Translations under genes and position numbers: made by a program
Notes under the pieces: model-generated
What the model saw: only the letters and a program-made list of their open reading frames with translations
The model's database searches: none
What the model was told of the DNA's origin: nothing
Assembly (NCBI GenBank): GCA_958510875.1
Contig: OY294067.1
Location: 277,122,742 to 277,186,741, forward strand
DNA from: Endomychus coccineus
Taxonomy: Eukaryota > Arthropoda > Insecta > Coleoptera > Endomychidae
Reading direction: 5' to 3'
DNA length: 64,000 nucleotides
Shown: positions 46,378 to 59,400 of the stretch, piece by piece
How positions within the stretch are numbered: the stretch's first letter is position 1
How the letters are laid out: every line of letters begins with the position of its first letter

Positions 46378-47345
46378 GGCCAGACTTTAAATTATACTCA
46401 AAAAGACATGTTTTTAGTAAACAGGTAAAAGAATAATTTGCCTAATTCCTTAAATTAACCTAAAATTTTATAAAAATATATACTAATTTTATCATCAATT
46501 CTAATTATTAAAAATTAATAATTACATTTCAATAAAAAAAAATTAAATGTAAATCTTAAATAAATAATAATTTATTATAACATAATTTTTGTGATAAAAA
46601 TTTCTAATTCTACAATTTATACTTTAATATTTAATTATAAAAATAAATTTTAAAGCTCAACCCTTAAAATATTTAATTTTAATTTTATAAAAACTTTCTA
46701 ATAAATTATATGAAAATTAAAAATAAAATTAATTTTTTCTCCTTAAAAAACTAGATATATTTAAAAACGAATAATGCTCCATTACTAATTGTATATTTTA
46801 AATAATTATGCAACATTATAATTTATATAAAATTAGCTCTTCTAAATTCGAGAAATTCAAGTAGTTAAATTTTAATCAATAAACTCTGATACACAAGATA
46901 CAATAAATAAAATTTTCTTTTGAAAATAATTTATTTTTCAAAATTCTTTTTCAATACATATAAACTATAATTAAATTAATTTTTTCTCAAAAATAATAAA
47001 AATAAAAATATTTCTTTTAAGTTTAAATAAATATAATTTCTAAATAATTTTTTAAATTTAAATGAAATTTTTGAAAGCTAACTTTTTCATGTAAATAAAA
47101 TATTTTTTAAACTATAATCTATTTTCTAGAGTCACTTTCCAGTAAATCTACTTTGTTACAACTTATTTCAATTTAATCGAAACATAAAATCATTAAAAAA
47201 ATACATAATTAATTACTTTCAAATCCATTTTCATAATAATTCAAAATAAATTAATTCACATATAAAATACATTGTAATAATCCATCTCTCCTTTACCATA
47301 AACTGAACCTGATCTGATTTTAATTTAAAAAAAAAATAATAATAA
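46378..47345 (-). other. NUMT: 12S rRNA 3' part, tRNA-Val, 16S rRNA 5' part
   Basis: Read on the minus strand from 47345: CAGTTTATGG context of 12S rRNA; GTTGTAACAAAGTAGAT and CTGGAAAGTGACTCTAGAA (12S 3' end) at about 47165-47125; a tRNA-Val remnant with TTTACAT anticodon loop near 47095; 16S motifs TATCTTGTGTATCAGAGTTT (46905-46880) and CGAATTTAGAAGAGCTAAT (46860-46835). It ends with the 16Sar site text CCTGTTTACTAAAAACATG at about 46430-46405. This is exactly the insect mitochondrial order rrnS-trnV-rrnL. Numerous substitutions show it is nuclear and non-functional. Confidence 0.9.
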
Positions 47346-47539
47346 TTTAATTTCTTGTAAAATACTTTTCTACAATGGTAGGTATACAAATTATCTGTCG
47401 AGGAAGCTGGATATCCAATGTTGTTTTTCTTATTTTAAATAAATTACATACAGTTGCTTTTTTCATTTGGTAATCACTGCAACTGTTTGGGTATTACAAA
47501 TAATGTGTATTATTTTAAATATGCTTCAAATCTATTGTA

Positions 47540-47835
47540 CTAATTTTCTTTTACGCATCTTAAGTCCCGGGAAGTCAATGTTTTTGAAGAAAAATCTGAG
47601 AAAAAGCCATTTGAAGCTAATTCTTTATGCGATATTTTAGTTGGTCTCTCTGCACTAAGAAGTTGTCTCGCAATTTTTTCTTCAGGTTCGTGAATATGTT
47701 GATTTTTTAATGTCGTTACAATAAAACTACCCGATTCCCCAATGGTATACATATAAACCTTACATTTAGGCTTTTTGATGCACCTCCAGACAGTTTCAAT
47801 TAGTTGAAGATCGATGTTTAGAAAACTTACAATTT
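47540..47835 (-). pseudogene. FLYWCH-type zinc-finger fragment
   Basis: The minus strand reads TVWRCIKKPKCKVYMYTIGE followed by SGSFIVTTLKNQHIHEPEEK. This fits the second half of a FLYWCH finger (W-R-C-x4-C...H-x-H). A 40-residue tail continues to the stop at 47540. The N-terminal FLYW part is not clearly readable, so this is an exon or fragment. FLYWCH fingers in insects occur both in host genes (mod(mdg4)-type) and in transposons. Confidence 0.5.
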
Positions 47836-47858
47836 CCGTACACTATTTGGGTGTTTCC

Positions 47859-47893
47859 AAGTAATAGTTCTTTTGAAAAGAACTATTACTTGT
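47859..47893. repeat. perfect 16-bp-stem palindrome
   Basis: AAGTAATAGTTCTTTT and its exact complement separated by two bases. It lies just upstream (on the minus strand) of the FLYWCH fragment. Confidence 0.9.
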
Positions 47894-49139
47894 TAGTACG
47901 TACAACACGAAAAATATAATGATTATCAGTTTTGAAACAAGCCTTAATAAGCAATAAATATTCAATTAGCCGTAATGATCAACATCCGCCCATCCTTTCT
48001 GTTCTTACTAAAGAAAGCTCTGTGTAACGAGTTTCAGGCACCCTTAAAATGTACCTGAGACCTCGACCGGTCCCCGTAATCAAATTGTGACGAATTTCAT
48101 GCCGTCCAATATTGCTGTCGAACATTGAATCAACAACATCTATCGAGCAGTCAGAAATAGTACCAAGTAATTTTTTTTGATGACATGCTATTTAGTTAAG
48201 GAAACCAGTTGATAGAGAAAAATCCATCATATTCGTGTTCCTAAAATATATAGTTTTAAAAATATTTGCGGTCTTCTATCGTGGAAGAGTTGAACTGAAT
48301 CAAACAAATCTTTCAATCGTCACAATCACAGATAACTTAAAGTTTGATACAATATCCTCCGCACAACAAAAATTAACATCCTGACAGTATATTTACTTAA
48401 ACGTTCTAGTAGACGAAGGACGCTGCTCAATGTTTTATAGTTGTGATGGGAAAAGAATCACGGACCGGCACTCAGCACGCCTTGATGTGGATATATATTC
48501 TAAAGCGAAACCATAATCGATACTCGATATTTACACATTCATTCCGAACCACTTTGAACTTCACTTTGAAGATGGGGAATATGAAATGAGGAAAATATTT
48601 TTCAAATCACAGACTTTGACTTCTCAGAACATCCTCAATATGCAATTATTTATAAATACGTTTGCGTTCTCTGATCTTATGATCAAGATCCCTTGTTTCC
48701 TATTTCTAACTTCGAGTCGCTCCATCGTTACTGTATTGAATTATTGGAATATTCGAAACCGCATTTTAAGTTGGAAACTTGGATGTTGGTGAAACTATTT
48801 CATGAATCGCTGATTTGTATTAAAAGTTATAAATGTAGACCATAACTTTAAATTTGATCAATCTCTTTAGGATAGATAATACAATTAGGATGAACTTGTA
48901 TTCTTTTATGTTTCAAATCACATTGAGTTGGATTAATGTAATGTGATTCTGATAGATCCTTGATATTTTGATCGAGCAGCACTCAGCACTCACAAAATTG
49001 ATGTTTAGGCTTGAATAATAGGTAACAACTTTCGTTTCGTTTCTCCAGAAACCGGCAGGGGTAGAGGAGATGTAAGAGAGCAAGTATCGCCCTCTGGCAG
49101 TGCCTGAGAGCGATCGGGAACGCATGAGGACTATCTCCA
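47894..49139. other. unassigned spacer
   Basis: No supported gene. A KLETW string at 48767 in a non-canonical context is discussed under rejected items. Confidence 0.35.
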
Positions 49140-49850
49140 CAGATAGCACTATGCTGCACTGATATGGGAACCCAGAACCAGACAGAATCCTTCAATAAAA
49201 CATCTGAATGAGCTAGAAAAAACCGCATACCTCAGCATCAGGGGACATATGCGGACAACACTCAGCAGCAAGAAAAGCAATGATCTACCTCCCACATTCA
49301 GACATTAACGAAGAGAAAGTGATTACAGCTGAATTCAATAGGTCTATGGTACAAGCTTAGAATAAATTCTAAGGGTAAAATAGAAGTACAACTTCCGGGG
49401 GCGGCGGTGAAGACATCTTCTCTCGCTAGGGAAACAGATCTCACTAAGTCTATAAAAGACTATGTAGTACCAACCTATACCGGAGCCGTGAATGAAGAGA
49501 ATTGGAAGATAACTCCATCTTCATAGCTGGCTCTAATACCGAAATGGGAGCTGGAGCGAAAGATCTAAACATATCCCTAACAATAGCCCTAGGAAAATAC
49601 GAACCCAGTACTCCAATGAGAAATGTGTACTATCAACCATGGGGCAAACGCAATTGTGAACCGCAAAATAAGCGGTGAATCCTTACGAATAGATAATAAG
49701 CAGAATCAAGATCACCTCCAAACTAGTATCAGAAAGACACACCAGCCATGCTACTACCTCGTCCTAATGAGGACTAAGTACTCTGACCAATAGGCCACCC
49801 GTCTAACAATTCAGAATCCAGGGGTAGGCATATCAAATTTCGATTACTGC
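49140..49850 (+). pseudogene. non-LTR retrotransposon, RT C-terminus and RNase H start
   Basis: The plus strand shows HLNELEKTAYLSIRGHMRTT and DLPP, the thumb region (LxxLQRxACLxITGAMRTTP in the family). About 250 bp later, GSNTEMGAGAKDLNISLTI and ALGKY give the start of an RNase H domain (DGSKTxxGxGAG, with the first catalytic Asp mutated). Multiple frames and stops. It may be a relative of the RNase H fragment at 41840. Confidence 0.65.
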
Positions 49851-50114
49851 CGAGATGTAATTTATTAACAAAAAGAGACCTTGGAATATTAAAATGAGGC
49901 ATACTTTAATTTGGCTGTATAGCTTTGAAGTGTCCTCCGCGAAAAATGAAAAGAATATATAATTTACGTGGGCAAGGGGAAAAGTCGCTGAAAAATGAAA
50001 TAAAAATAATTTATTTGATCAAAACCTATTTTATTTCTCAGCATTATCTTCATGTAGCCCGATACAGTTCGTCCAACGTTTTTCTAATTTTTCGATCACA
50101 TCTACGGCTTTGTT

Positions 50115-50860
50115 TAAAATACACCTAGAACAAGCACTAAAGCAGTGGAAAACAAAATGCAAAAACATGGGAATACCCATAAATGATAATATCATATACC
50201 CACTATGCTATGGCATAAGATGAGAACGATATTGAATACATGACCAGAAAGCTCATAGAAGAATACACCAATTGGGGCGCCTGGAAGTCAATATACAGAA
50301 AACGGCGTACATGTGTGAGAGGACAACCAGAGGACCTCGTGCTAAAAGATGGAAAATGCATAAAACACACGAATAAGTATAAATACCTAGGAGTACAAAT
50401 AACCAACGACGGAACACTAAATGATCACGTAAACGAAAGAAATATACAAGGCAGCAAAGTAAAAGCCATGATGAATGGAATACTATGGGATCAATTCATA
50501 TTGAACAGAAACAAACAACGAATATATAATACCATAGTAAAAAATCATAATTACAAATAATAGTAAAGTATGAGCCCTTAAAGAGAGAGCTGAAAAAAAC
50601 TTGAAAGCTACAGAAATGGATTACTGGCGAAGAGCTGCCGGAAAATCGAGAATGAAGAGGACCACAAATGAAAGAATCCGTGAAATCATGGGAGTAACTT
50701 ACACTATAGTCGAGGACATTAAAGTAAACCAACTGAGATGGTGATGGTATGGTCATGTTCAACAACATTAAATGTTATATATTATTCCATTGGAACATAT
50801 TATAACCTTAATATGATGGACCTTTAATAATAGAAGATCCAAGGAGATAATGATGTAAAT
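50115..50860 (+). pseudogene. RTE/CR1-like reverse transcriptase fragment
   Basis: The plus strand has LEQALKQWKTKCKNMG, a damaged catalytic box with only the following DENDIEYMTRKLIEEY preserved, then KHTNKYKYLGVQITNDGTLN, NGILWDQFI and TNERIREIMGV. This is the typical order after the YADD box of endonuclease-type non-LTR elements. The YADD residues themselves are lost, and a frameshift occurs near 50290 and 50560. Confidence 0.75.
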
Positions 50861-52299
50861 TTGATGCGATTCATTCACCGTCGCGGTGGTCATTTATGGA
50901 AACACGAAGCGTTCAGCAATATTCTGTTCTATTTCACATCTGTATTGATTGCTACTGTATCGCAACAGACCTACCCTAACGGCAGTTATTTAAATTAATA
51001 TTTACAAATTATTGATTCAGCTGACAGTAGATTGGTACGTGTGTTTTCTCGCTAGCTATGAGGGTGCGGCTTTACCAACTCCTAGGGTCTACGTCCCTTT
51101 GTATCAGTTGAATGTTAAATGTAATTATATTCAGCTGAAGAGACGGTTTAAAATAAAATAACGCTTATCGTAGCTGCTGTAATCTGTTAATGGAACCCGA
51201 ATGAATTATTGAATACTGAACAGATAACTAGGCGTTGATAAATGTTCCGCCTTAAGGCAATATTGTACAAATCAGTTTTGATAGTTTCACGATTTATCTT
51301 CATATATTTGACTTGCGCTGTATCTCGTAGGAACAGCCAACATCCGCAGGAAGCTCAAAATAATGGAGTTTTGAGTGTTCATTCATTATTTTATTGAATG
51401 AAATTCAATATGTATCAACTATGGTTGATTGGTTGGGTCGCCTTCAACCTTAGGCAAAGTTGCATCCCAATTGTTTGACTAGGCGTCATCAACCAGTTCC
51501 TTTGTTTAGCAGATCACATAGACCTTCGTACATAGATGGCGCTTCAAAATATCAGAGTGTGACAGTGTGTGTCATGGTAGCGGTCGACACCATGTAAGTA
51601 TCAGAAGAACAGAACGCTGTTTTCATGAATAGTCAGTGAATTAATCACTTCTGTCCTTCATTCAAATCCGCTCACGGGACGCTTGCTCTATTTAAATGTA
51701 TCTCTATGGTGGACACTATGCTCCTGAATTGTATCGAGTGCGCATAAACCTTGCAGTAGGTCTATGGCTATACGTCACTGACTGATTTCACTTAGTGTGA
51801 CTGGCACACACGCTGTATCGTCGAATGGCAGTATAGAGAGAAGGCGCAGTTCATGTTCTAGAAGGTCTATGTTTTTAGTAGTGGGTTGCAGTTTTTGCTA
51901 CCGGATCCGCTTTCGTTCCTTCTCTTTGCTCAACATATACGCGAAGAGTAATTGACCACAGATCTGATTACCCTTATCAAATTCCTCCGTTAAGAGAGAC
52001 AAAAAATTACCGCAGCTTATCTCTATTGAATCTTGTTTATGTGACGATTACAAGAAAGCTGAGGTCAGAATCTACTTCCTAATTTATTCTAATCAGCGTT
52101 GCCAGGTGGGAAAAATTCTCCGTACCACAAACTCGATGATATTGTACTAAATTTTACCTCAGCGTACCGCTTTTTAATATTACATGCCATATGAAAGAAA
52201 AAACACATTATATGGATATAAAATTGATCTCATCAAAACCAAAATCAACCAATATCGTAGCATGGAGGTTTAAATAAATAAATAGTAAAATGTTGTATT
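50861..52299. other. unassigned spacer
   Basis: No gene or paired repeat recognised. Confidence 0.35.
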
Positions 52300-52362
52300 G
52301 ATAAAATTTATTCCATTTCACAAAACAGAATTGTCAATTATCAAATGCCAGCCAGTCGTCGA

Positions 52363-53157
52363 CCAAAGAGTACAGAGTTGGTGTACTCTTTGGCTGGACA
52401 TAATAAACTGACTGTTCCGTGCATTTCCGCACTTTCCTTCCGACTTGCATCTCCATAGATGATAACTCTACTACCGGTAGTAGAGTTATAGTTCTCGTCA
52501 AATAACTTGGCACCTGTATGAAATAATATCGGCACATTATAAATTGTCTATCTTCTTCTAATACTCATGATTTACATAAAGAAACATTGTAACGTATAAT
52601 TTCTAAGAAAACCACGTACGTCAATGGCGTTGTAATGATCTAGAAAGAGACAAAACATCTCCGTCCTATCGTATTTGAATCACGTTATTTTTGTCAAGTT
52701 GCAGGCCTGTCTTGTTTATTCTTATGTATTCAAATGCCGATGCTGTTTGATTCCTTCATTCACAGGGAACTTAACACAATTTCTGCTGCACGTCCGTTAA
52801 AAGTGTAATCCGTTCTAATACACGACAATACATTGGAAGTATTGAAACTAATATTCACTCGAAAAAGATAATCTGAGAAAACAACGTAAACTAACGAATG
52901 TTATAGGTTATAACAGCTGCAAATATTTATATATAAACATGATAAGCTCGGAATGACGAACACTATAAGAAACTTGAAAATGTTAACAGACTAGGTACGA
53001 ATACAACCGATAAAGTTGATTCTGCAGCGTGTGGCTTACGGACATTTTTTTACCAAAACTACCAACCTATCAATATAACGCGTGTGAATCAAGAACTTTT
53101 CATAATCTGATACGCCCATTGATGACGTACGGGCCTAGTTATTTGACGAGAACTATA
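52363..53157. mobile_element. possible non-autonomous element with palindromes and 20-bp inverted repeat
   Basis: It contains a hairpin at 52363-52393 (12-bp stem CCAAAGAGTACA, 7-nt loop), a perfect 28-bp palindrome at 52462-52489, and TATAGTTCTCGTCAAATAAC at 52487-52506 that is exactly complemented at 53138-53157. No ORF. Borders uncertain. Confidence 0.5.
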
Positions 53158-53415
53158 TCTATGTGCATCTCTCTCTTGTCATGGTCATCTGCTATGGTGC
53201 TAAGGACATGTTGATTTCTTGTTCCAAATAATCGATAAAAAAGTTGATGTTTTTCAATATACCCAAAAACAGTACCACATTTATCATAGGAGTACCACCG
53301 TACTTTTTGACAACCGAAAGTACCACATGTGGTACTATAGTACCACTCTGGTCACGCTGATTCTAATACATTTATGTATTTTTGATGAGTAATATTTACC
53401 ATTTGTTCTTTTCAG

Positions 53416-56400
53416 AATGTGGACCACAAGATGAAATATAGATCCAAGAAAGGTCAATTGCCTTTCATAGAAATGAATGGTGAAGAAATTGCTGACAGTG
53501 CCATCGTCATCAAAGAACTATCGCAGAAATTCAATCATGATCTTGATGCTTTACTTAGTGCTGATCAACGTAACATTGCCCATGCCACAATCTCCATGGT
53601 AGAGAATCATCTGGCGTGGGTGGTCATGTGGTGGCGCACAAAGTATCCCGACCAAGTTCTGCGCGGTTACAAAGTTAATTTACAGCATGTTCTCGGTACC
53701 AGAATACCAAATGGAATACTCAACTTCTTCTTCAAATTTGCTTTTGGACGCAAGGTAATTAATTGGCTAGCTTAAAATTTTGATAGATGTTCAATAGTAG
53801 CATTTTGCACTCTGCTGTGTGACATTGTATGCAAAAGATCAGTGTAGTATGGTAACCACTAGATATAGTTTTAGATTGATTGTTGGCTTATTAGTAACTT
53901 TTCTGCCTTATCTCTGTTCACTGTTTTGTATAATAAATACAAGATGTCACTGTTAATACTTAGGGGTCCCTGAAATGTGTAAAGTTTCAGGGGAATCTAA
54001 ATCAACTGTCAATATTAATGATTTGGCGTTTATTAACTTATGCCTCAAGTGCCCATAGTCGAGGAAATAAAACAAAAAAAAGACCAGAGAAAAAAAATCA
54101 GATGAACCGATTTTGATATAATTTTAATCGATTCAGGAAATCATTCAGAAACAAGGCTACCATTTTTTTCCTAATGTGCATTTTAGTATTTCTACAGAGG
54201 GAAAATGCATCTTTGTGAATGCATTTTCAGGAACTATAATGAAAAAAATAATTGAAGGCAGAAAAAATGTCCAAATATAGCCAAAATTTCTCACTCGGGG
54301 CTTTTGGGGTCGTGGATCACGATCCCGGTGTCTGATTTGAACTACGACGCACCTGGGGCTCGGGACATCCTGGTACTATCGTCGTCTCCGGGAAATTCGC
54401 AGAAATACCTTCTGCAAAGGAATGAAACCTGTTAGGGAGGTTCTCTTGAGCATACGGGTTATGACCATGACACTCAATAGTCCTGGTGGTTAGGATATCC
54501 TGATTATCTAGGTCTTTTCCTGGTATTTTTTTTAATATGCTCTGAAATAAAACCTAATTCGTCTTTCCGGTTTTTTTTCGGATCGCTGATAACTTTTCTG
54601 GAGTTCGAATACCAGGATGTCCTGAGCCCCAGGTGCTTCGTAGTTCAAATCTGGCACAGGAATCGTGATCAGCGACCTCAAAAACTTTCGAGTGAGAAAT
54701 ATTGGCTATATTTTTTCAAAATTTTTGATATTATCTCCTGAAAATGCATTCAAAAAGATGCATTTTCTTCTGTAGAAATGCTAAAATGCACATTGGAAAA
54801 AAAATGGTAATATTTTTTATAAATGATCTCCAGAATCGATTTAAAAAAAGATCAAAATCCGAATTTTTTTTTCGACCTTTTCTGCTTTGTTTCCTCGACT
54901 ACCAACCAAATTGGAAATACTAATTTGAAAGCTATTTCAGAGAAAACGATGTGTCAAACTGATCTATCAACATGAAAACAAATTGTCAAAGAATGTCACC
55001 AACTTATTGTGTCATAGTTATTGCCTATTTTAACTTCATTGAATGTAGGACCAAAACTTCTGAGATATACGTTATGTGCGAATTTGTTCAAGAAAAATAG
55101 TAAAATGTGAAGAAGGAAACACAAATTTATACTTTAATAACAATATATTGACAATTGTTTCACCTCATAGATTAATTAGTAACTTATTCTGAAGATGCCA
55201 GTGTGTGGTAAAACAATTAAAAATATATTGTTATTAAGGAGTAAGTTTGTGTTTTGTTAACGTTTAACTACTCATGTCAAAAAATTTGTCATTTTGTTTG
55301 AATTTATCATTTTCTTACAAAATAATTATTCAGATTGTACGTGGACAGCGCCAAAAACCTATTTAACCACCGAATAAGACGGTAAATTTTCCTCGTACAT
55401 CCCATCGATACTTAATTTAATAAGACTTTAACTAGTGTGTAATCAACATAAAAACCCGCCGCGATATATGGATTTATGTCGACTGCGTTCGTAGCTAGTT
55501 CATTCATAAGCATAAAAAACGAACCTCTTGTATTTATTAGAGGCACTGTAACTTGAAAAGTGCTGCATCCATTCAACAAGAAGACATATATTTAGAGTAG
55601 GTGGTCAAAATTTTTGAATTGTAGATTTGGATAATATAATTTTTGGTATTCGTGTCTAAACGCATTTAATCAAATAACTGCACATGCAGCTCCAATTAAA
55701 ACTAATGGAACCCATATATTGTATTCAATGTGCAACTTAGTTAAATGTTAATTGAACGTTTTAGCCATTAAAAAACCTTAATTGACCATTACCACGAAAC
55801 TGGCGTAAATTGCTTCATTGTTTACCGACATAATTATTGTTGTTGAATGTGTAGCAGCAGACTGTTATCATAATTTTTAGAAATTGTAATAGTTAGAGCA
55901 TGTCTTTTTCAGTGTTGTGTTTGCAAATTTTTTTTAATACAACATTGACCATTTAGTGGTTCCAGGGTACCAAGAAAGTTAAGGCCCAGGGCATAGGCGT
56001 TCACTCTGCAGATGAAATCAACACTTTTGGACAAGATGATCTTAAAGTTTTATCCGACATGCTGGCTGACAAACCGTTTTTCTTCGGAGACGAACCGACC
56101 AATGTAAGTAGATTACATCACATTTTAGTGTTTGATCATATTAGTTTGTTCTATGGAAGATTGGGAGAATATTAACCTTGTACAAAACATCACTGATAAA
56201 GTTGGTGTCTTCAATAGTTTCTTGATACAATTGTAAGTAAATATTCCCGATGAAAACAGTACCTGCAGAATAATAAAAGTTATTAATTGGCAGATAGAGT
56301 CCAATCTACGTAGCTATTACTTTGTGCCAATATACTTCCTTGTTTATGAGGTGTAAATTAATTATGAATGATAAGTCATTTAATTGATGGGAGGGGAAAT

Positions 56401-59400
56401 TGTCTAAATTTCTGATAGATCAATACGGAATGTGGGAGAAAACAGTACATATACTTTCCCAAATCTGCTTATTCACAAAAATTGCCCAACAGTTAGTATT
56501 CCTGATATGTATGCTTCATGATTCATGTTATATGAAGTGATACTGAAGTGAAGCAGATTATTATCTGCCACGTGGTAATTTATTATTAACAAAATAAATC
56601 AAAAGGTGAACGTGCTGAAATAGTTCACGAATAGATATGCTCTTCAAATATTATCTCGGGTATTAATTGGTGGACGGAGAATTTCTAAAGAATCCACGGA
56701 AGATGCTACCCAGCTCTAGTTATACTTTTGTTCTGAGGATTCACAATATTTTCTAGAATAGTTGGATTTGACATAACCTTGTTTTTACCTGTTTTAGTTG
56801 GATGTGGTGGTATTTGCTCAATTGGCTCAAATTTATTTCATCGACAAGGAAGTAAGCTACGGCTTGAGAGACTACATGACTGAATCCTGTCCAAACTTGG
56901 TAGGCCTAGTGAATCGTATGAAGGAACGATGCTTCCCCGATTGGGACGATATCTGCACCACGTTAGACCTCAACTCTCATCTACCCAAACCGGTTCCTGA
57001 CCAAACCAAGGATAACAAAGAGGCTGCCAAGGACGAAAAAGAAGGCGACAAGGAGATGGAACCCGATGATAAGGATATTGAGAAAGAAAAGGTAGGTAAA
57101 AGGAAAAGAAAATTCACTTGCCACGATTTTCCCACGATCAAAGTCTGTCCCCAATGTTAGCCGCGCCTTATTTTCTGAGTGCAAGATTTCTTCAAAAACA
57201 AGATGTGACGACATTTCCCCTTATTATACTCTTCCAAATAGTGTATTGAATTTGCTCAAGCTATCTCTAAAATCGTTAAAAAAGTCCTAGAGTAAAAGAC
57301 CGTCCTCGTCGAATTTTAATCATCTTGTAAAAAATCCGTCTGTCTGTCTGGATGTATGTCACAAAATGATTGTCTACACGATAACTCAAAAACGAAAGTT
57401 CCTATCGTATTCAAATTTTGACAAAAAATCTTTTGCGGTTCAGTGAGTTCGTAAGGGTTGAAAAAAATCAGTCCTAGAGCAAAAATTCCTTCACCATACT
57501 ATTCCTCATCGAATTTTAATCATCTTATAAAAAATCCGTCTGTCTGTTTGGATGTATGTCACAAAATGATTGTCTACACGATAACTCTAAAACGAAAGGT
57601 CCTATCGTATTTAAATTTTGCCAAAAAATCGCCAACAGCCAACAGAATCGTCCAACAACAGCAAAAACAATTATTGAAGAAAACTTAAATTTACACCATC
57701 CTTTAACAGTTTATAACAAACGGCGATGTAGTCTAGGGGCTAGGACAGTTGCCTTCCGGGAGACTCGGGTTCGATTCCCAGCAACGAACAATTTGTTTTG
57801 CAAATTTTCTTGAAAACTTTATTAATTTAAATATTATGTAGTTGGGAAAGGATAATAAATAATTTATTTCATTATCTTTACATAAATGCGAAAAGTATCT
57901 TATAGAATGTGAAACAATTATATGAAAATCAGTGACCAAATCAAATGTTTTTTCGAAGAGTAACTTTAGCATGCACACTATTCTCGAAGCGGAAACACAT
58001 TTCTAGTTTTTATTTTCGTTTTCAATCGGTTTTGGCGATCATACTATAAGATGAAGATACCTTGTCATATAAGACACTTGGAATGGTTCATATTGACACT
58101 CATCAAATGAGTACATTTTGAATTCTGATTTGTACTTTGTAACGAAGTGCCCTCGTTACTTATAAATTACTGTACTCCTCTGGTTAAAAAGAAATAACAC
58201 CGACGAGGCTGAGATTCTAACGCATTTGTACATCCGGTGTAGAAAAAGTTGAAGCTACTAGGAGATAAGGAAGTTCTTATTCAATTCACCGCTGACTGCC
58301 AGAATATCAGACCACCTCTGACGTTTTATTTCTTTTGGCCCAAAAATCAGTATAAAAGGAGAACGGATTTCACACGAAAGGGATTGAAGAATCAGCCGTC
58401 CGACCGCTAAGTCACTTCGATTCAGATAGATTATTACCGACCGTTTAATTAATTCAACTCCGTACTCATATACTTTGACCAAGTCCGAAGGTAAATATCG
58501 TACAACTAACTCCAGTACTAACTTCACTTACCGAAAACCAAATAAGTTATTATTTGTGTTGAGGAAAAATAACTCACCTTTCTTCCGACTGACTGTACCG
58601 AAAACCAAATAATTTATTATTTGTGTTGAGGAAAAATAAACCACTGGTCGTCTATTGATCTGTACCGAAAACCAAATAATTTATCATTTGTGTTGAAGAA
58701 TTGACCCGATTATTAAAGAACTCGAATATTATTATCGAACACGTAAATTTCCACGATTCGAAATAAATAAAATCGCCTGTGTCGACAGTGCTCCACATAC
58801 TGACTAATTCTTGACTTATTTCTGCTAGTTTCTTATTACGGGCCAATGTTCCAAACATACATCACTTGGCAGTTAGGTTTTTTTTTACCGAAGACCATCT
58901 GTTCGAGGTAAACAACCGTATCACGCGAATAGACATTCTTATTTGAATTATATTCTTAAACTTTCCCGATTGTTTAATTGCTGTAAACTATCTCAACTAG
59001 GTTAATTATTTAAATTGATTTACTGAAATTGTTGTTTTAGACTAGGTGTAAATATTTATTTTCTTTTGTACAAATATTTTCTAGAATCACTCATTTCATT
59101 TAATAAACTGTATTATATATGAACATCTGCCTTTTAATGGAATCAATCCATTCATATCTGTCAGATTCCATTCAACGGGAAATATACAACCCTGGATCAC
59201 CCATCCCGGTGGTGGCCCTTTCAAATTTTCCGCTTAACAAGAAAACTTATCTTTTCCCGTCAAAGGCGGTCACAACTTTCAATGAATGTACCTTCTATCT
59301 TCCTTAAATTCAATATCGATTACAAAATGGTCTTGTTATAGTTCCCCATAATCATCAACATGGATGTTACATGAAGTAACTATATGAGTGGCCGCATGAC

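Noticed and set aside
48760..48800. KLETW string, resembling the missing fax N-terminal exon
   Set aside because: The upstream and downstream residues do not match (no SPFC-L before, MLVKLF after instead of LRMA), and no phase-0 donor follows at the right place.
51541..51600. ATG followed by GTAAGT as a possible first coding exon
   Set aside because: No coding support and no matching acceptor in frame with fax.
57720..57790. Functional tRNA gene
   Set aside because: No good acceptor stem; same SINE family as above.
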